Of a stretch of DNA of 64,000 bases, positions 33,641-45,369 are shown piece by piece. Below the pieces are notes generated by a model that was not told the origin of the DNA, did no database searches, and worked only from the letters and a program-made list of their open reading frames with translations. Numbering within the stretch: the first letter of the stretch is position 1; each line of letters opens with the position of its first letter. Source of the DNA: Calliphora vicina (lineage: Eukaryota > Arthropoda > Insecta > Diptera > Calliphoridae); assembly GCF_958450345.1 (NCBI RefSeq), contig NC_088780.1, positions 23,285,167 to 23,349,166 of the forward strand, written 5' to 3'. A program made the translations under genes and the position numbers.

Positions 33641-35747
33641 TGATTTTTTAAAAAAAATTATATTTTTTTTAAATATATTTTTTATAGAATTGCAGATTAT
33701 ATGAAAAAAAGTGAGTTTTTTTTTGTTAAAAGTTTCAGTTTTTCGATTTTTGCAAATTTATTAATTTAGAACATTTAAACGTTGATTTGCTTCAAATTAA
33801 TGTTTAAGACTTATTTTTTGAAATTCGCAAATATAGGTTTCGGTTATCCGAAATTGGACATTGCTTTTTTTTAAAAAAAAAATTGCATTAAATTCACTTT
33901 GTGTGGTTTTCCACACAAGAGCGAAATACAGGTTAAATTATGAAAGGACTTCTAAAATTGTCCTCATACTTTAATATTTATATCCTATACATTATGCCAA
34001 TAAATACATATTCTTCTTGATGTCGTAAAAGTCACGTCTCTTTCTTTTTTAGTCACATTTTCATTTGCTGCATAAAGATGTCTAAAGTACGACTCTAAAC
34101 ATCCTAAAAGGTTTGTCCATCTTACAGAATTGTTAGTTATAAGTAGATAGCTTTTTTCAAAGAGTAGAATTGTTTTGTTTTCTTATTTTGCCAAATATTT
34201 ATTAAACTTGAAATGATTTCAGCTTTTAGTATAATGAGAATTTCTCTACGAAGGAAGATTTTTAATATAAAAGAAATAGCAATTCATTTTTCTGACCATA
34301 AACTTTCATTTGATTTGAAGGCCATGGAAAAATATATTAATTAAAATTTCTATTTGATGAAAAAATAATAATAATAAGTGAAAAGGACAGAAATCTTATT
34401 GAACGAATGACAATAGTTTGAGAAATATTTAAGATAAAATCGTAGGTTTTTAAATAAAAGAAAAAAATTATTTAAAATATGACTGAAATTGCTGAGTGGG
34501 AGAGAATCAAAATATTTTCTAGCTGGCCTATCATATGGATATGAATTTTTGCTTAGTCATAGCAGAGCATTATTAAAATTTAAATTTGGACGTCAGACCA
34601 AAGTGAATTGCAATTCATTTGAGAAATTCATTTAAGTTGAAAATTAATTGCAATTCATGTTTACCAAATTCATTTGAGTTGACGCAATTTTAATTCACTT
34701 CATTGTTTGTGTGCATGAATAATTCGCGAATTAATTATTAAGTACTATTTTAAGATTTTGAAATTTTTTATTTTTTATTCTTCAATTTCAATTTTAATAC
34801 ATATTCAATAAACCGCCAACGGTAAATTTTCTTTAATTTGCCACAACTAGCAGTAGCAGTTGAATAATCTTGAAATGTATTAAATACATGACTATTCAAA
34901 TATTTACATCAAACAAACACATTTACCTACGTATCATCTCCCTAGACAAATGACATTATTGAAATTTACATTTTAATCATAAGCGACAAGCCACTACAGT
35001 GGCTCACAATGTAACTTAATTATATTTACAAAATGCACAATATTTAATTGATTCCTTTGTGTGTTTGCAATTACGCCTGTTTTATTTATAATCATACAAT
35101 TAACCTGGAGGGCTTTAGTCTTAAGCAGCGGCAACAGCAAAAACTATATAAAATTCAATATGTACATATTTAATTATTTAAAATATAAAAGGGCATAAGA
35201 GGAGTTTTTTTAGTTTAGTTGAACGGTGTTTTATTTAAAGGCAGGATTTTGTTTATATAAAAGGAAAAAGGCTACTAATAATAATACTTGCATAAAGTAA
35301 AAAACAGTTTAAGTTTTTTTTTATTTTTAATTTAAACGTATATGATTTTGCCGTATAATTACTCTTTATAATATGTACAATAATAGGTGCACAGATATAC
35401 ATCAATTTTGTGAAGTATATAACATTGTATAACAATGCCTAGTTCACACAATTATTAGGGCAGAGCATAAGTAACTTTGAATAAAAACTATTTTGTTCTG
35501 ATGTTTATTGATATGCAGAATATTAAACTTTTTTCCAATTCCTCCCATTAGTGTTTGCAAAAGACTTTCCTCATGTTTTTAAATTTATTTCCTTCTGTTT
35601 TTAAGGTGTGATCCAGAAAAACTGATACTTGTATTAACTTCTCTAAAAGTGCTTTAATTTCTTCAATTCAAATATTGTATAAATTCATTAAGGGGCTGAC
35701 ATCTACTGCCGATGAACCCTTCGTATACGTGTGTGATTGATATCACT
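33641..35747. other. No recognised gene; lone palindromes
   Basis: Mostly AT-rich. At 33900-33919 stands the palindrome TTGTGTGGTTTTCCACACAA, the terminal motif of the 142-bp MITE, without a partner. At 34600-34705 a small inverted pair (AAGTGAATTGCAATTCATTT and its inverse) spans about 105 bp. Confidence 0.45.
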
Positions 35748-36240
35748 ATGCAACAAATGAAGACTTTTGTAAAAACACAAAATCATGGAAGTATAGGTTC
35801 GACTCTACTACCAAAGTGTAGTAAAACCCTGTACTCAGTTTGTCAATTTTGGTGACCGATTTTTTTTTATGGGCCCCCAAAGTTTCTGAAAATCAGTAGG
35901 GCCTCTAAAAAAAGGAGTCATCAGTTTTTGGTTAACAGCTAATTCAGACTTTGTGATACGGCTTAACTTTATACGGCAATAATATAGCTAAGAGTCCGCC
36001 AAATAAATTCTGTTAAAATTTTTTTCCAAAAAATAGCATTTTCGTGCACTTTTGTTGAAAAAATATAGGAAGAAAAATTGTTTTTTTTACTTTTTTTAGA
36101 ATAACTTCCAGGGTCTCCTAATTTTTCAATAACAATATTTTGCAAAGTTGCAGCTACGGTAAATCTGAATAACTCTTGTGAACATATCAATGCAATCCGA
36201 ACATATCTAGGCATTCTAAATAGCTGTGAAAAATCACTTT
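35748..36240. repeat. Half foldback element joined to an unknown frame
   Basis: 35748-35940 matches one arm of the foldback at 3790 (CACTATGCAACAAATGAAG, GTTCGACTCTACTACC, GGGCCCCCAAAG). The opposite arm is missing; instead a minus-strand frame of 81 codons runs 36214-35969 (ALICSQELFRFTVAATLQNI). It has ordinary amino-acid composition, unlike the low-complexity frames nearby, but I do not recognise it. This may be a longer parent of the foldback element. Confidence 0.4.
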
Positions 36241-36451
36241 GTAGCTTAAAAATTTTAGTTTTTTACTATTTTTTGACTCTAAAACAAAAATTGTTTGTTA
36301 AAAATGTATGTTCGAGTGTATACTTCTCTATTGTGCTAGAATAACGAAGAATGGGCAAATAATTATCGGTATGATCCGGGCGCATCACTTTATCCAATCT
36401 TGATCACGCAAGACCGGCTTGATGCAAGATATGAAAAAACATTAAAATTTG

Positions 36452-36846
36452 AACAAAAATCGATTTTTTATATAAAAACTCAAAATATCTAAATTTGCTA
36501 ATAACTTGGCCAATAAGCGTTTAATCAAGAAAAGGAGCTCGATCTGTGATCACTCATATTTCTAAACAAAAATCGATTTTTATATAAAAACTCAAAATAT
36601 CCAAATTCGCTAATAACTTGGCCAATAAGCGTTTAATCAAGAAAAGCAGCTCAATCTGTGATCATTCATATTTCTGACCAAAAATCGATTTTTTATATAA
36701 AAACTCTAAATATCTAAATTCGCTAATAACTTGGCTAGTAAGCGTTTAATCAAGAAAAGGAGCCCGATCTGTGATCACTCATATTTCTGAACAAAAATAG
36801 ATTTTTTATATAAAAACTCAAAATATCTAAATTCGTTAATCACTTA
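36452..36846 (+). repeat. 113-bp tandem repeat, about 3.5 copies
   Basis: The unit AACAAAAATCGATTTTTTAT then ATAAAAACTCAAAATATCTA, TAATAACTTGGCCAATAAGC, GATCTGTGATCACTCATATT recurs at 36452, 36565, 36677 and 36790 (112-113 bp apart). Copies differ by a few bases. The last copy is partial. Confidence 0.9.
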
Positions 36847-37727
36847 ATAAAGGAAATATAATAAATAAAAATCAAATAAATATTTGATACTTTATGGAAA
36901 AATAAAAGTAAAAATCATGCATTTAAGGGTTTAAATTATGAAAACCTGTAAATGGTTCATGATGTCTAAATCAAAATCGAACTTAGTTGTGATAAAATTC
37001 AAAACAATTTCTGTTCCCGTAAAGCCCATTGGTATTTACATGCGAAGCAAATTTTTTTTGTTCGACTATCGATTCAGTTTTTTGTCTGACTCCTCCATTC
37101 TATCTTGTTTGATAATATCCAGCAACATCCATTAAATAAAACAAGTAAGAAAGTATGGTCGGTCAAGCCCGACCATATAATACCCTACACCAAGTAAATG
37201 AGTAAAAATATTGTTCTTTTAAAATATCAATAATTTATATTCATGAGTGATTTTCGGAAGTGGGCCTTATATGGGAGCTATGACCAATTATGGACCGGTC
37301 ACCATAAAATTAGGTCGTGTGATTTATGTCTATATTAAAGTTAACTATGTTGAATTTTGTGTGCATACTAACATTATTAAGTGATTTAAGCACGTTAAAG
37401 TGATTTTCGGAAGCGGGTCTGTATGGGAGCTATGACTAATTATGGACCGATCGTAACAAAATTTGGTGACATGAATTTTGCATATATAAAACTTATTTGG
37501 AGCGAAATTTGTATAGATACATAGATAAATTAAACATTTATGACCAATAAAGTCCAATTTCGAGGGGACATTTGTATGGGGGCTAGGTGAAATAATGGAC
37601 CGATTTCAGCCAGTTTCAATCGGCTTGGTCCTTGGGCCGAAAAAGTAATATGTACCAAATTTTATCGAAATATCTTCAAAATTGCGACCTGTACTCTGCG
37701 CACAAGGTTTACATGGACAGCCAGCCA

Positions 37728-37756
37728 CACAGTGCTTTGTTCAATGGACAAAAATC
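37728..37756 (+). promoter_or_regulatory. RSS-like end, 13-bp spacer
   Basis: CACAGTG at 37728-37734, spacer 37735-37747, ACAAAAATC at 37748-37756 (8 of 9 to the vertebrate nonamer ACAAAAACC). Presumed transposase binding and cleavage site. Confidence 0.6.
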
Positions 37757-38364
37757 AAAAACAAGATCATGTCTTTGATGTTAATGAAATTTATATTTTT
37801 CAATAGACAACTAAATAACTCATTCATGTAAAAAATACTTTTTTATAAATATCTTTTTTTGTCGTCACTAGAGGTCGCTAAAGTTAGTATATTTTCAACA
37901 TAAATTTTATGGAGAAAAATATATTTTTTTTAAGGTTAACTAAAATCATTGTTAAAAGTTCGTTTTAAAAGATATAAACTCGCGATTGGCTGCAAATGAA
38001 AGGATATGAATGTGGAATTATGGAAAATTACTGTTTTTGTCAAAAAATGTTTAACAGTTTAATCTGCGCAATTTTTAATAATTAACATTTTTTTTATTGT
38101 AAGCCTGAAATTCTAAAATTTTGTTGGAATATTAGTAAAATACGTGTTAATCTATTTTGATTATGTTTTACTATAGAATAGCCATAAGTATTGTCTATAA
38201 GAAAATGTAATCATTAGTTGTCCTTTTTTATGAAAACTATTAAAATTTTGTTTTTGTTTAAATGTATAAATTACCATTTCGTAAATTTTCAATTTGATGG
38301 TTTTGAGAAATAGCACCAGATTTTTGGGTTTTTAAAAAATAATACCAGTTTTTTCTTTTAAATA

Positions 38365-40702
38365 ACTAAGAAATATTGCGTTATTTAACAAAAGTAGTTT
38401 AATGGCATAAAGTGTATTAATAGGTCTTTATTTGGTTCTTGATTTTGTATGTTTTTTTGCTGAAATCAAACAAAATTCCAAAGTTGGATTTAATTTTGAA
38501 AAAAAACGTGTTAATCCATTTTAATTTTTCTTTAATTTTTACTAATGCCTATCTCTTATTTATTATAATGTGAAATCATTATTTGTCCGTTTTGACTAGA
38601 ACTTTAAAAAAAAATTGTTTTTGATGGCACCCATAAATAATACATTTTTACAGTAAATGTAAGTAACTCAATAATTTAATATAACCTACATATCCTTAGA
38701 TTTAGATATTAATATGAGCTTCTGCTGATATTAGGAACACTTAAAGTATAGTCCAACATCCAGTTTCTAATATTACAGCTGAACCATAAGGCCATCAATA
38801 TTTGAAAATGTCCGTCCATCCGTCCTTCCGAATTTAGAAAATATATAAAATATTTCAGTATTTTTTTTAAAAAAGGATATATGGAAGTTATGTAAATCCT
38901 TGCTAGAATTGAAATGTTAATAACTAAATTAATCTGATATTATAAGAGAACAATAATTTCTGAAAATTAATAATTTTATTCAGGTTCATAGGTTTTTTAA
39001 GGAAAAGGATGTATGGCAGCCACCCGAATCCTTGCTGCGATTGTAATAAATATTTTCACAAACAACAATAACTTTACTAAAATGATTATAACCAAATTGG
39101 TTCCAAAATAAGAAACGATTTTTACGAATTTTTTAAAAAAAAAATTAGATGTTATACAGGATATTGAAATCTTGATGTCTTGGAATTATGAATATCCTTC
39201 CGATAAAATTTTCATAAATTTGCATCTAATATTATAAGAGAACAATAATTTCTGAGAATTAATAATTTTATACAGGTTTATAAGTTTTTTAAGGAAAAGA
39301 ATGTATGGCAGCCACCATACATGGCATATTACGTGCTGCGATTGTAATAAAAATGTTCACAAACAACAATAACTTTATTAAAATGACTATAACCAAATTT
39401 TAAAATGTTAGGAGTATAACTGTGAATTTTATTAAAAATTATATGTTCAGGATATATGGGAGGTACCCGTGTCCTTTCACTGATTTTTTCAAGAATTATA
39501 TTTTTTCTTAATCTTACCAAAAGGTAATATTCCACTAAGAAATATTGCGTTATTTAACAAAAGTAGTTTAATGGCATAAAGTGTATTAATAGGTCTTTAT
39601 TTGGTTCTTGATTTTGTATGTTTTTTTGCTGAAATCAAACAAAATTCCAAAGTTGGATTTAATTTTGAAAAAAAACGTGTTAATCCATTTTAATTTTTCT
39701 TTAATTTTTACTAATGCCTATCTCTTATTTATTATAATGTGAAATCATTATTTGTCCGTTTTGACTAGAACTTTAAAAAAAAATTGTTTTTGATGGCACC
39801 CATAAATAATACATTTTTACAGTAAATGTAAGTAACTCAATAATTTAATATAACCTACATATCCTTAGATTTAGATATTAATATGAGCTTCTGCTGATAT
39901 TAGGAACACTTAAAGTATAGTCCAACATCCAGTTTCTAATATTACAGCTGAACCATAAGGCCATCAATATTTGAAAATGTCCGTCCATCCGTCCTTCCGA
40001 ATTTAGAAAATATATAAAATATTTCAGTATTTTTTTTAAAAAAGGATATATGGAAGTTATGTAAATCCTTGCTAGAATTGAAATGTTAATAACTAAATTA
40101 ATCTGATATTATAAGAGAACAATAATTTCTGAAAATTAATAATTTTATTCAGGTTCATAGGTTTTTTAAGGAAAAGGATGTATGGCAGCCACCCGAATCC
40201 TTGCTGCGATTGTAATAAATATTTTCACAAACAACAATAACTTTACTAAAATGATTATAACCAAATTGGTTCCAAAATAAGAAACGATTTTTACGAATTT
40301 TTTAAAAAAAAAATTAGATGTTATACAGGATATTGAAATCTTGATGTCTTGGAATTATGAATATCCTTCCGATAAAATTTTCATAAATTTGCATCTAATA
40401 TTATAAGAGAACAATAATTTCTGAGAATTAATAATTTTATACAGGTTTATAAGTTTTTTAAGGAAAAGAATGTATGGCAGCCACCATACATGGCATATTA
40501 CGTGCTGCGATTGTAATAAAAATGTTCACAAACAACAATAACTTTATTAAAATGACTATAACCAAATTTTAAAATGTTAGGAGTATAACTGTGAATTTTA
40601 TTAAAAATTATATGTTCAGGATATATGGGAGGTACCCGTGTCCTTTCACTGATTTTTTCAAGAATTATATTTTTTCTTAATCTTACCAAAAGGTAATATT
40701 CC
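38365..40702. repeat. Perfect-looking 1169-bp tandem duplication
   Basis: Two units, 38365-39533 and 39534-40702, appear identical by eye over their length, including a 68-codon minus frame present in both. The breakpoints share ACTAA. It is either a very recent duplication or an assembly artefact. Confidence 0.9.
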
Positions 40703-40734
40703 ACTAATTTTTATTCGTCTGCAACAACTCCTTC

Positions 40735-40773
40735 TATTTTTGTCCATTGCCTATATGAAAACAAAGCACTGTG
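40735..40773 (-). promoter_or_regulatory. RSS-like end, 23-bp spacer
   Basis: Read on the minus strand: CACAGTG (40773-40767), spacer of 23 bp (40766-40744), ACAAAAATA (40743-40735; 7 of 9 to ACAAAAACC). It shares CTTTGTT and CAATGGACAAAAAT with the left end, which has 10 bp less between them. Confidence 0.6.
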
Positions 40774-40937
40774 AGCCAGCCAGCCAGCCGGCCAGCCAAC
40801 CAGACGGACGGACATCGTTTAATCGACTCAGAAAGTGATTCTAAGTCGATCGGTATACTTTAAGGTGGGTGTTAGACTAATATTTTTGGGCGTTACAAAC
40901 ATCTGCACAAACGCACTATGGTGGTGTGGGTATAAAA

Positions 40938-41466
40938 ACAGACGATAATAAATTTTGATCTTAGATTGATTATAAGTTTGTATAATAATATTGGAAATGT
41001 TATCGAAATATACAATTTTCTAGCTCCGCTGTCATATCCTGAACCACGGATTTGCCAATTTCAAACTTTCTCTGTGCCTTTTTGCCTGTGTACCTATATA
41101 TCCGTTTTATATAAATAACCATTTTATACTCGTAACGACCCCCCAGCGGCTATATGCTCGTCTGTAGACTGATATTTGCTTTGTGTCAAGGTTTTTCTAA
41201 ATGCTGAGTTGAAATGATTTATTACTGCTCGTATTTTGAAGGCTCAATGGTAGAATGGGTCGACGGCTTAGCTGTTCAGCATTGTTAGCAAAATGTAAGC
41301 TTGAAAAAATATTTGATCTCGAATCATAACTTTGGACATAAACGTTACTGAACACCTTTTGCCATTGTTTGATTTTATTGGTTTTGCAATGTAAATAAAG
41401 CAGTACTCTACTCTTTGAAACGAAAAAAAGCTTATAATTGTTCAATGAATTTGTTTCCAAATTTTT
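40938..41466. other. No recognised gene
   Basis: Contains a less AT-rich patch (41020-41170) ending in AACGACCCCCCAGCGGC. A 108-codon minus-strand frame (41197-41523) has normal composition but no recognised domain. Confidence 0.45.
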
Positions 41467-41467
41467 A

Positions 41468-41632
41468 CCTTTGACGACGAATGGGACACATATGTCCCAT
41501 GATTTTTCTCGTAGAAGGAGCAATCATTTTTAAATTTTGACAAATTTTTTTAATGTTACTTTCAGAGTAAGAATCCGCAAAAAAATTTCAAAAAATTCCA
41601 GTGGAAAATTCTTTGTTGTCAAAGGGTGAACA
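41468..41632. repeat. Possible piggyBac-type MITE
   Basis: ACCTTTGACGACGAATGGG on the left and TTCTTTGTTGTCAAAGGGT on the right are roughly inverted; a perfect palindrome GGGACACATATGTCCC follows the left end. CCCTTTGAC-type ends suit piggyBac-mobilised MITEs, but TTAA duplications are not preserved. Confidence 0.35.
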
Positions 41633-41639
41633 GTGAGTA

Positions 41640-41780
41640 CTTGTAGAAAATTTCAGCCCGCTAGCTCTTTTATTTTGAGCCCTATCTTGTTAGATCATCT
41701 TTTATACTAATGTGGGTCTGCGATAAATATTTTGATGTATTTCAAATGGATCGTACTCCATCCTTTTTGATGGTGGGTAT
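41640..41780 (+). repeat. R3-type repeat fragment
   Basis: TTTTGAGCCCTATCTTG, TAGATCATCTTTTATAC, GGGTCTGCGATAAATATTTT and GATGGTGGGTATAAAAA parallel the copy at 11075-11299. Confidence 0.5.
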
Positions 41781-41903
41781 AAAAATTAGACTTATTTAAA
41801 GATACTCGATACTCTAGTATCGAGCACCTAGATCATCTTATTTGCTAATGAGAGACCATCCCATCATCATTTTGATTTTTAACGCAATATTCGATATATA
41901 TAT

Positions 41904-42590
41904 GGGGCATTTCACGTCAAGTGAACCAACTTTTTAAATCGATGTCTTCCGATCGCGATGAAATTTGCACCAATGTTAGTTCTATTGGATAGTAATTCGG
42001 ACACCATTTTTCAATAAGATCGGTCAAGAACTCTCTGAGTTATAGGAGGTCAAAATTTGACATTTTGGCCAAACAGGTGTTTTTTTTATCCATATAACTT
42101 ATTACCTATTGTTCTTAGCAAAATGTGTCTCAAATAGTTTAGATAGCTAGTTATGCAATCTTTCGAAAAAAAAAATTAAAAAAATTTAATAAAATATTTT
42201 TGATTTTTTTTTTTTTAAATCAAAAATATTTTTGACTTTTTTTTTCAAAATGGGCCCTTTTTATTTTTTTTAAGAAAGCTTAGGTCTTTTCCTAAGCGAC
42301 CTATATGGTCGCTTAGTGGGATGCGAGTGGGATATCTATCAAAAAAAATATTTTGTAACTCAAGATTTAAAATTTTTGATTTTTTTGTAAAATCAAAAAC
42401 TTTGTTGACTTTTTTTAAAAAAATGGACCCATTTTTTAATTTTTTTTTTTTGCTCGAAGAAAGCTTATGTGTTTTCCTTTAACACCCTTTTTGTCGCATA
42501 GTGGGATGCGAGTGGGATATCTATAAAAAAAATGTTTTGTAACTCAAGACATACAATTTTTTACTTTTTTTTGAAAAATCAAAAACCTTT
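41904..42590. repeat. Left terminal inverted repeat
   Basis: Holds the terminal GGGGCATTTCACG, a GACCGATCTTATTG block, alternating A/T homopolymers and the hairpin CTAAGCGACC-TATAT-GGTCGCTTAG (42293-42317), then two GGGATGCGAGTGGGATATCT boxes about 190 bp apart. It reaches into the transposase 3' end near 42590. Confidence 0.8.
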
Positions 42591-45000
42591 CGATTGTTAC
42601 CGCAGCATCGAATCTGCTCTTTAGTGTTTTCAATGTTTCCTCATGATCCTCTTTGCTACTAAAAACTATTTTAGTTTCTTTACAATAATTCTTTGCCCAA
42701 TGGAATAAATCAGTCGCATTTAAGATGCGATCTTGATGAGAGCATTGGAGGCTATACATCGCTGCATTTCTTTTGAGGTTTGCTCCAATACCATCACATG
42801 CTCCTTTACCATGAGCAGTAGGATGAAAATGCCACTCAACTGGCATTCCAAAATCTTTTTCATGAGCTGTAAGATTTGCGAAGCTACTTGTTTTTACGGG
42901 TTAGAAGTTGACGGCAATATTAGTTTTAAGTATCGGGTAAGTAAATAAGAATCTTATTTTTTATATTTTCTTTTTTTTTTTTATAAAACGTTATAATTCA
43001 TATGTTTATTGAACTTTCATTAGCGGTAAGTATTTAATATATAGGATTAGGGTAAGTATATAGATCTCAAGTATATAACAAATTTTTGGTTAGGGTGTAA
43101 GTTTTATACTAGGTTTAAGTTAATATTTAAGTAAATTTTAAATACACTTTAAGAGTTTTATTATAGGTTTAAGGTTTTATTATAGGTTTAGGATTTTATT
43201 ATAATTTTAGGGTTTTATTATAGTTTTGTTTTTTATTAAGTTTTAACTTATTTATTTATTTATTAAAATAACTATTGTTGGTTTCACTGTTGTTTGGTTT
43301 TAAGCGCACACACTTGTTTATTGATCAAAAGGGTTTTTTGAAGTGGAGATCATAAAGCTGCAGCTGACTTTAGTGTGTGTAATCTGAAGTTGGCTGCAGT
43401 TAAGATGTGGGAGATGTTTGACTTCAGGGATGGGAAAGTCGTTTTGTTCATTGAAATGAACACTACTTTTGTTTTTAAAATGTTGACGAGCTCCGTCCGA
43501 AACGTAGTATACCTTTTCTACTGTAAATTTTGATTTTAGATAATTTAGTATTATCTTCTGGTACTCATAAACTGCAACGGTGTCATGTTTTAAATCGTCG
43601 GATATGATTGCCATACTTTTGTGTTCCAGGTTTTCTTCTTTCATGTAGTAAATAACTACTGTGAATATAGTTGCTTGGTCGTTATTGAAGTGGAATGCTT
43701 GTATGGAATCCTGAAGAACATATTTATAGTTCTCTGCGAAATCAAATGAAATAATGAATTCACCAGACTTCAAATGTGTTTTCAAGTCCTTGAAGAATGA
43801 CCACTGCTCTTTGACTAAAAAGTCATGGGTTCTCAAATTTAGCAATCCTCTACACAGTTCTTCCACAAAATCATCCACATTTAAAATTATGGTTTTCAGT
43901 GTGCATCTTTCAGTCTGAAGCCAAGATTCAAATTTTAACTCCTCAATACATTCTCGATCAAAAGAGTTAATTAAATTTTCTTTGATGGATGTGGTTTCCG
44001 GGCAATTCGAACATTCACCTAAGTGGCAAGAAGTTGTAGCATTAGGGCACATAGTCAATTTAAGGCAATCGCGGTAATGGTGTAAATCTTCTGATGAATC
44101 ATCTTTTAAGTAATTTAAGTTGATTTCCTTCAACATCAATTTAACATTTTCATGGTAAATACAAACACATACTGTGTGAGTTCCGCTGCTTCCTGCCAAA
44201 ACGCAATGTTTTGGCCTCAGTTGTGTAAATTTTCTGAATCCAATTTTGACATCCTCGTATTCAGATTGAAATGTTGCGAATAATTCATTCAGGTTACAGA
44301 GAACCATTCTCTTCAGCATTTGAACTTTCTTGCCATCGATTCGTACAGACATCCAGTCTTTCATCCCTGGCATCAGGCGACTCATATCATCTCGCTGATA
44401 AAACTGAGTTATTAGATATTTAGTATCGCACTCCAAAGTTTTTCCCTTCTTTTTGTTTGGGAGTGTGAGAATCCCATGCTCAGCAACCAATTGTTTAGCA
44501 ATTCTTGCTTTTCGTTGAGACGTTCCAAACTCAGTCATTGTTTTTGCAGAACTCCATGTTCTTGGAGCAAGCGTGAGAAGTTGAATTCTTTCAGCTTCAC
44601 TCTGTGACGTTTTGTATTTCTCTTTTATTTGTTCAAGAACTTCTACTGCATCCTTATGGTATTGGTTTCGACACTCATTCGTTGAATTTGAAAAGTTAGA
44701 ATAACCATCATCATCAACAGTTCTGTCTTCATTCTCGGAATTACTTTTGTCTTCATCTGGAATAACTTCAACGCAAGGCTCATTACTATTCAAATTTGGT
44801 AATTCGTTCAACTTTCCGAGCTCTTTCCTGCATGATCCACAAATTTTCAATCGTTTTGACAGCGTAGGGAATTTTTTTAATAAGCCGTCGGAAATATGTC
44901 GCATATCTGATGATCTGTGCTTCATTTTGTTAAAGGGATTAAAACAAAAAGACGAATAAATTTCATTTTCAACCTTAGCCTTTTTAGAAGTCGTAGACAT
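42544..45000 (-). pseudogene. Transposase-like gene split by a solo LTR
   Basis: ATG at 45000. The N-terminal part is Ser/acidic with CGSC (residues 54-57). Next come a basic segment TSQRKARIAKQL, LRPKHCVLAGSSGTHTVCVC (about 261-280), a cysteine cluster (318-333), SFDFAENY (418-425), ISDDLKHD and YYVSDGARQHFKN (498-510). The frame reaches Ser513, then enters the LTR, which supplies 47 foreign residues and a stop at 43318. Beyond the LTR the gene resumes with FANLTAHEKDFG, VEWHFHPTAHGKGACDG and IGANLKRNA, ending at 42544 within inverted-repeat sequence (RFLIFQKKVKNCMS). Removing the LTR plus one AGTAG leaves 626 codons including stop. The Asp residues in FDFAENY and VSDGA and a carboxylate in the HGKGACDG block are candidate catalytic residues of an RNase H-like fold; this is inference. 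The true C-terminus is lost here but survives at 58750-58950. Confidence 0.75.
42889..43462 (-). mobile_element. 574-bp solo LTR with AGTAG duplication (BEL/Pao-like)
   Basis: On the minus strand it starts TGTTCATTTCAATGAACA and ends CCCGTAAAAACA, with the TG...CA ends of LTR elements. The 5-bp AGTAG (CTACT on plus) is duplicated at 42884-42888 and 43463-43467. The opening palindrome TGTTCA..TGAACA resembles BEL/Pao (roo-type) LTRs, whose duplications are 5 bp. AATAAA (43320-43315 on minus) could be its polyadenylation signal. No internal retrotransposon sequence remains, as after LTR-LTR recombination. Confidence 0.8.
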
Positions 45001-45369
45001 TTTGAATTTTGTAAATATTTATGTAAATAACACACGTCTTAACTTTAACGGTGTTTCTAAAAAACTGATTTCCGTATGTCTTCAGAATGACAATAAATAG
45101 TTTTTTAAGATCATATAGGTAGTACGTTTTAATGAATGAGTCTAAAATCTTTTATTAGGGTCAAGAAGGGCTTACATACTAAAGTACCTAGTTTAACCAA
45201 ATGTTACAAATAATAATAAAAATAAACCACCATATAAATAACCTACCTGTCAACTTCTACCTCTCCACCCACAATGAATAGCGGTCGGCCTCATTGCACC
45301 CCTCCAGTGGCTATTATCGGTCAGTTGTTGTGGTTTTTATTTTTAAGGTTTTAGAAACACTTACACACA

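Larger units (their letters stand above)
37728..40773. mobile_element. Transib-like non-autonomous element with RSS-type ends
   Basis: Both ends are a perfect CACAGTG heptamer. Left: heptamer, 13-bp spacer, ACAAAAATC. Right, read inward: heptamer, 23-bp spacer, ACAAAAATA. The target duplication is AGCCA (5 bp; 9 bp also fits because the target is an AGCC repeat). Transib transposons are known for 5-bp duplications and CACWRTG ends, and V(D)J recombination signals use CACAGTG, a 12 or 23 spacer and ACAAAAACC. No transposase or RAG1-like frame is present. The interior contains a 1169-bp tandem duplication; without it the element is 1877 bp. Confidence 0.7.
37138..40937 (+). repeat. P-family repeat (P6) holding a Transib-like element
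   Basis: Starts AACAAGTAAGAAAGTATGG with the complete hairpin (GGTCGGTCAAGCCCGACC) and ends GGTGTGGGTATAAAAA. It has three modules. The CCAGCCAGCC tract before GACGGACGGACATCG is split at 37728-40773. Confidence 0.85.

Noticed and set aside
36452..36846. CRISPR-like spaced repeats
   Set aside because: Direct tandem units without unique spacers in a eukaryotic setting.
39329..40704. Two identical 68-codon frames
   Set aside because: They exist because of the 1169-bp duplication; no domain or codon bias.
41197..41523. 108-codon minus-strand frame
   Set aside because: Normal composition but no recognised motif, start context or splice sites; kept only as a note in the gap entry.
42847..43318. 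Intron between the two transposase frames
   Set aside because: No GT-AG pair gives the continuous protein, whereas a 574-bp TG...CA insert with AGTAG on both sides does so exactly.
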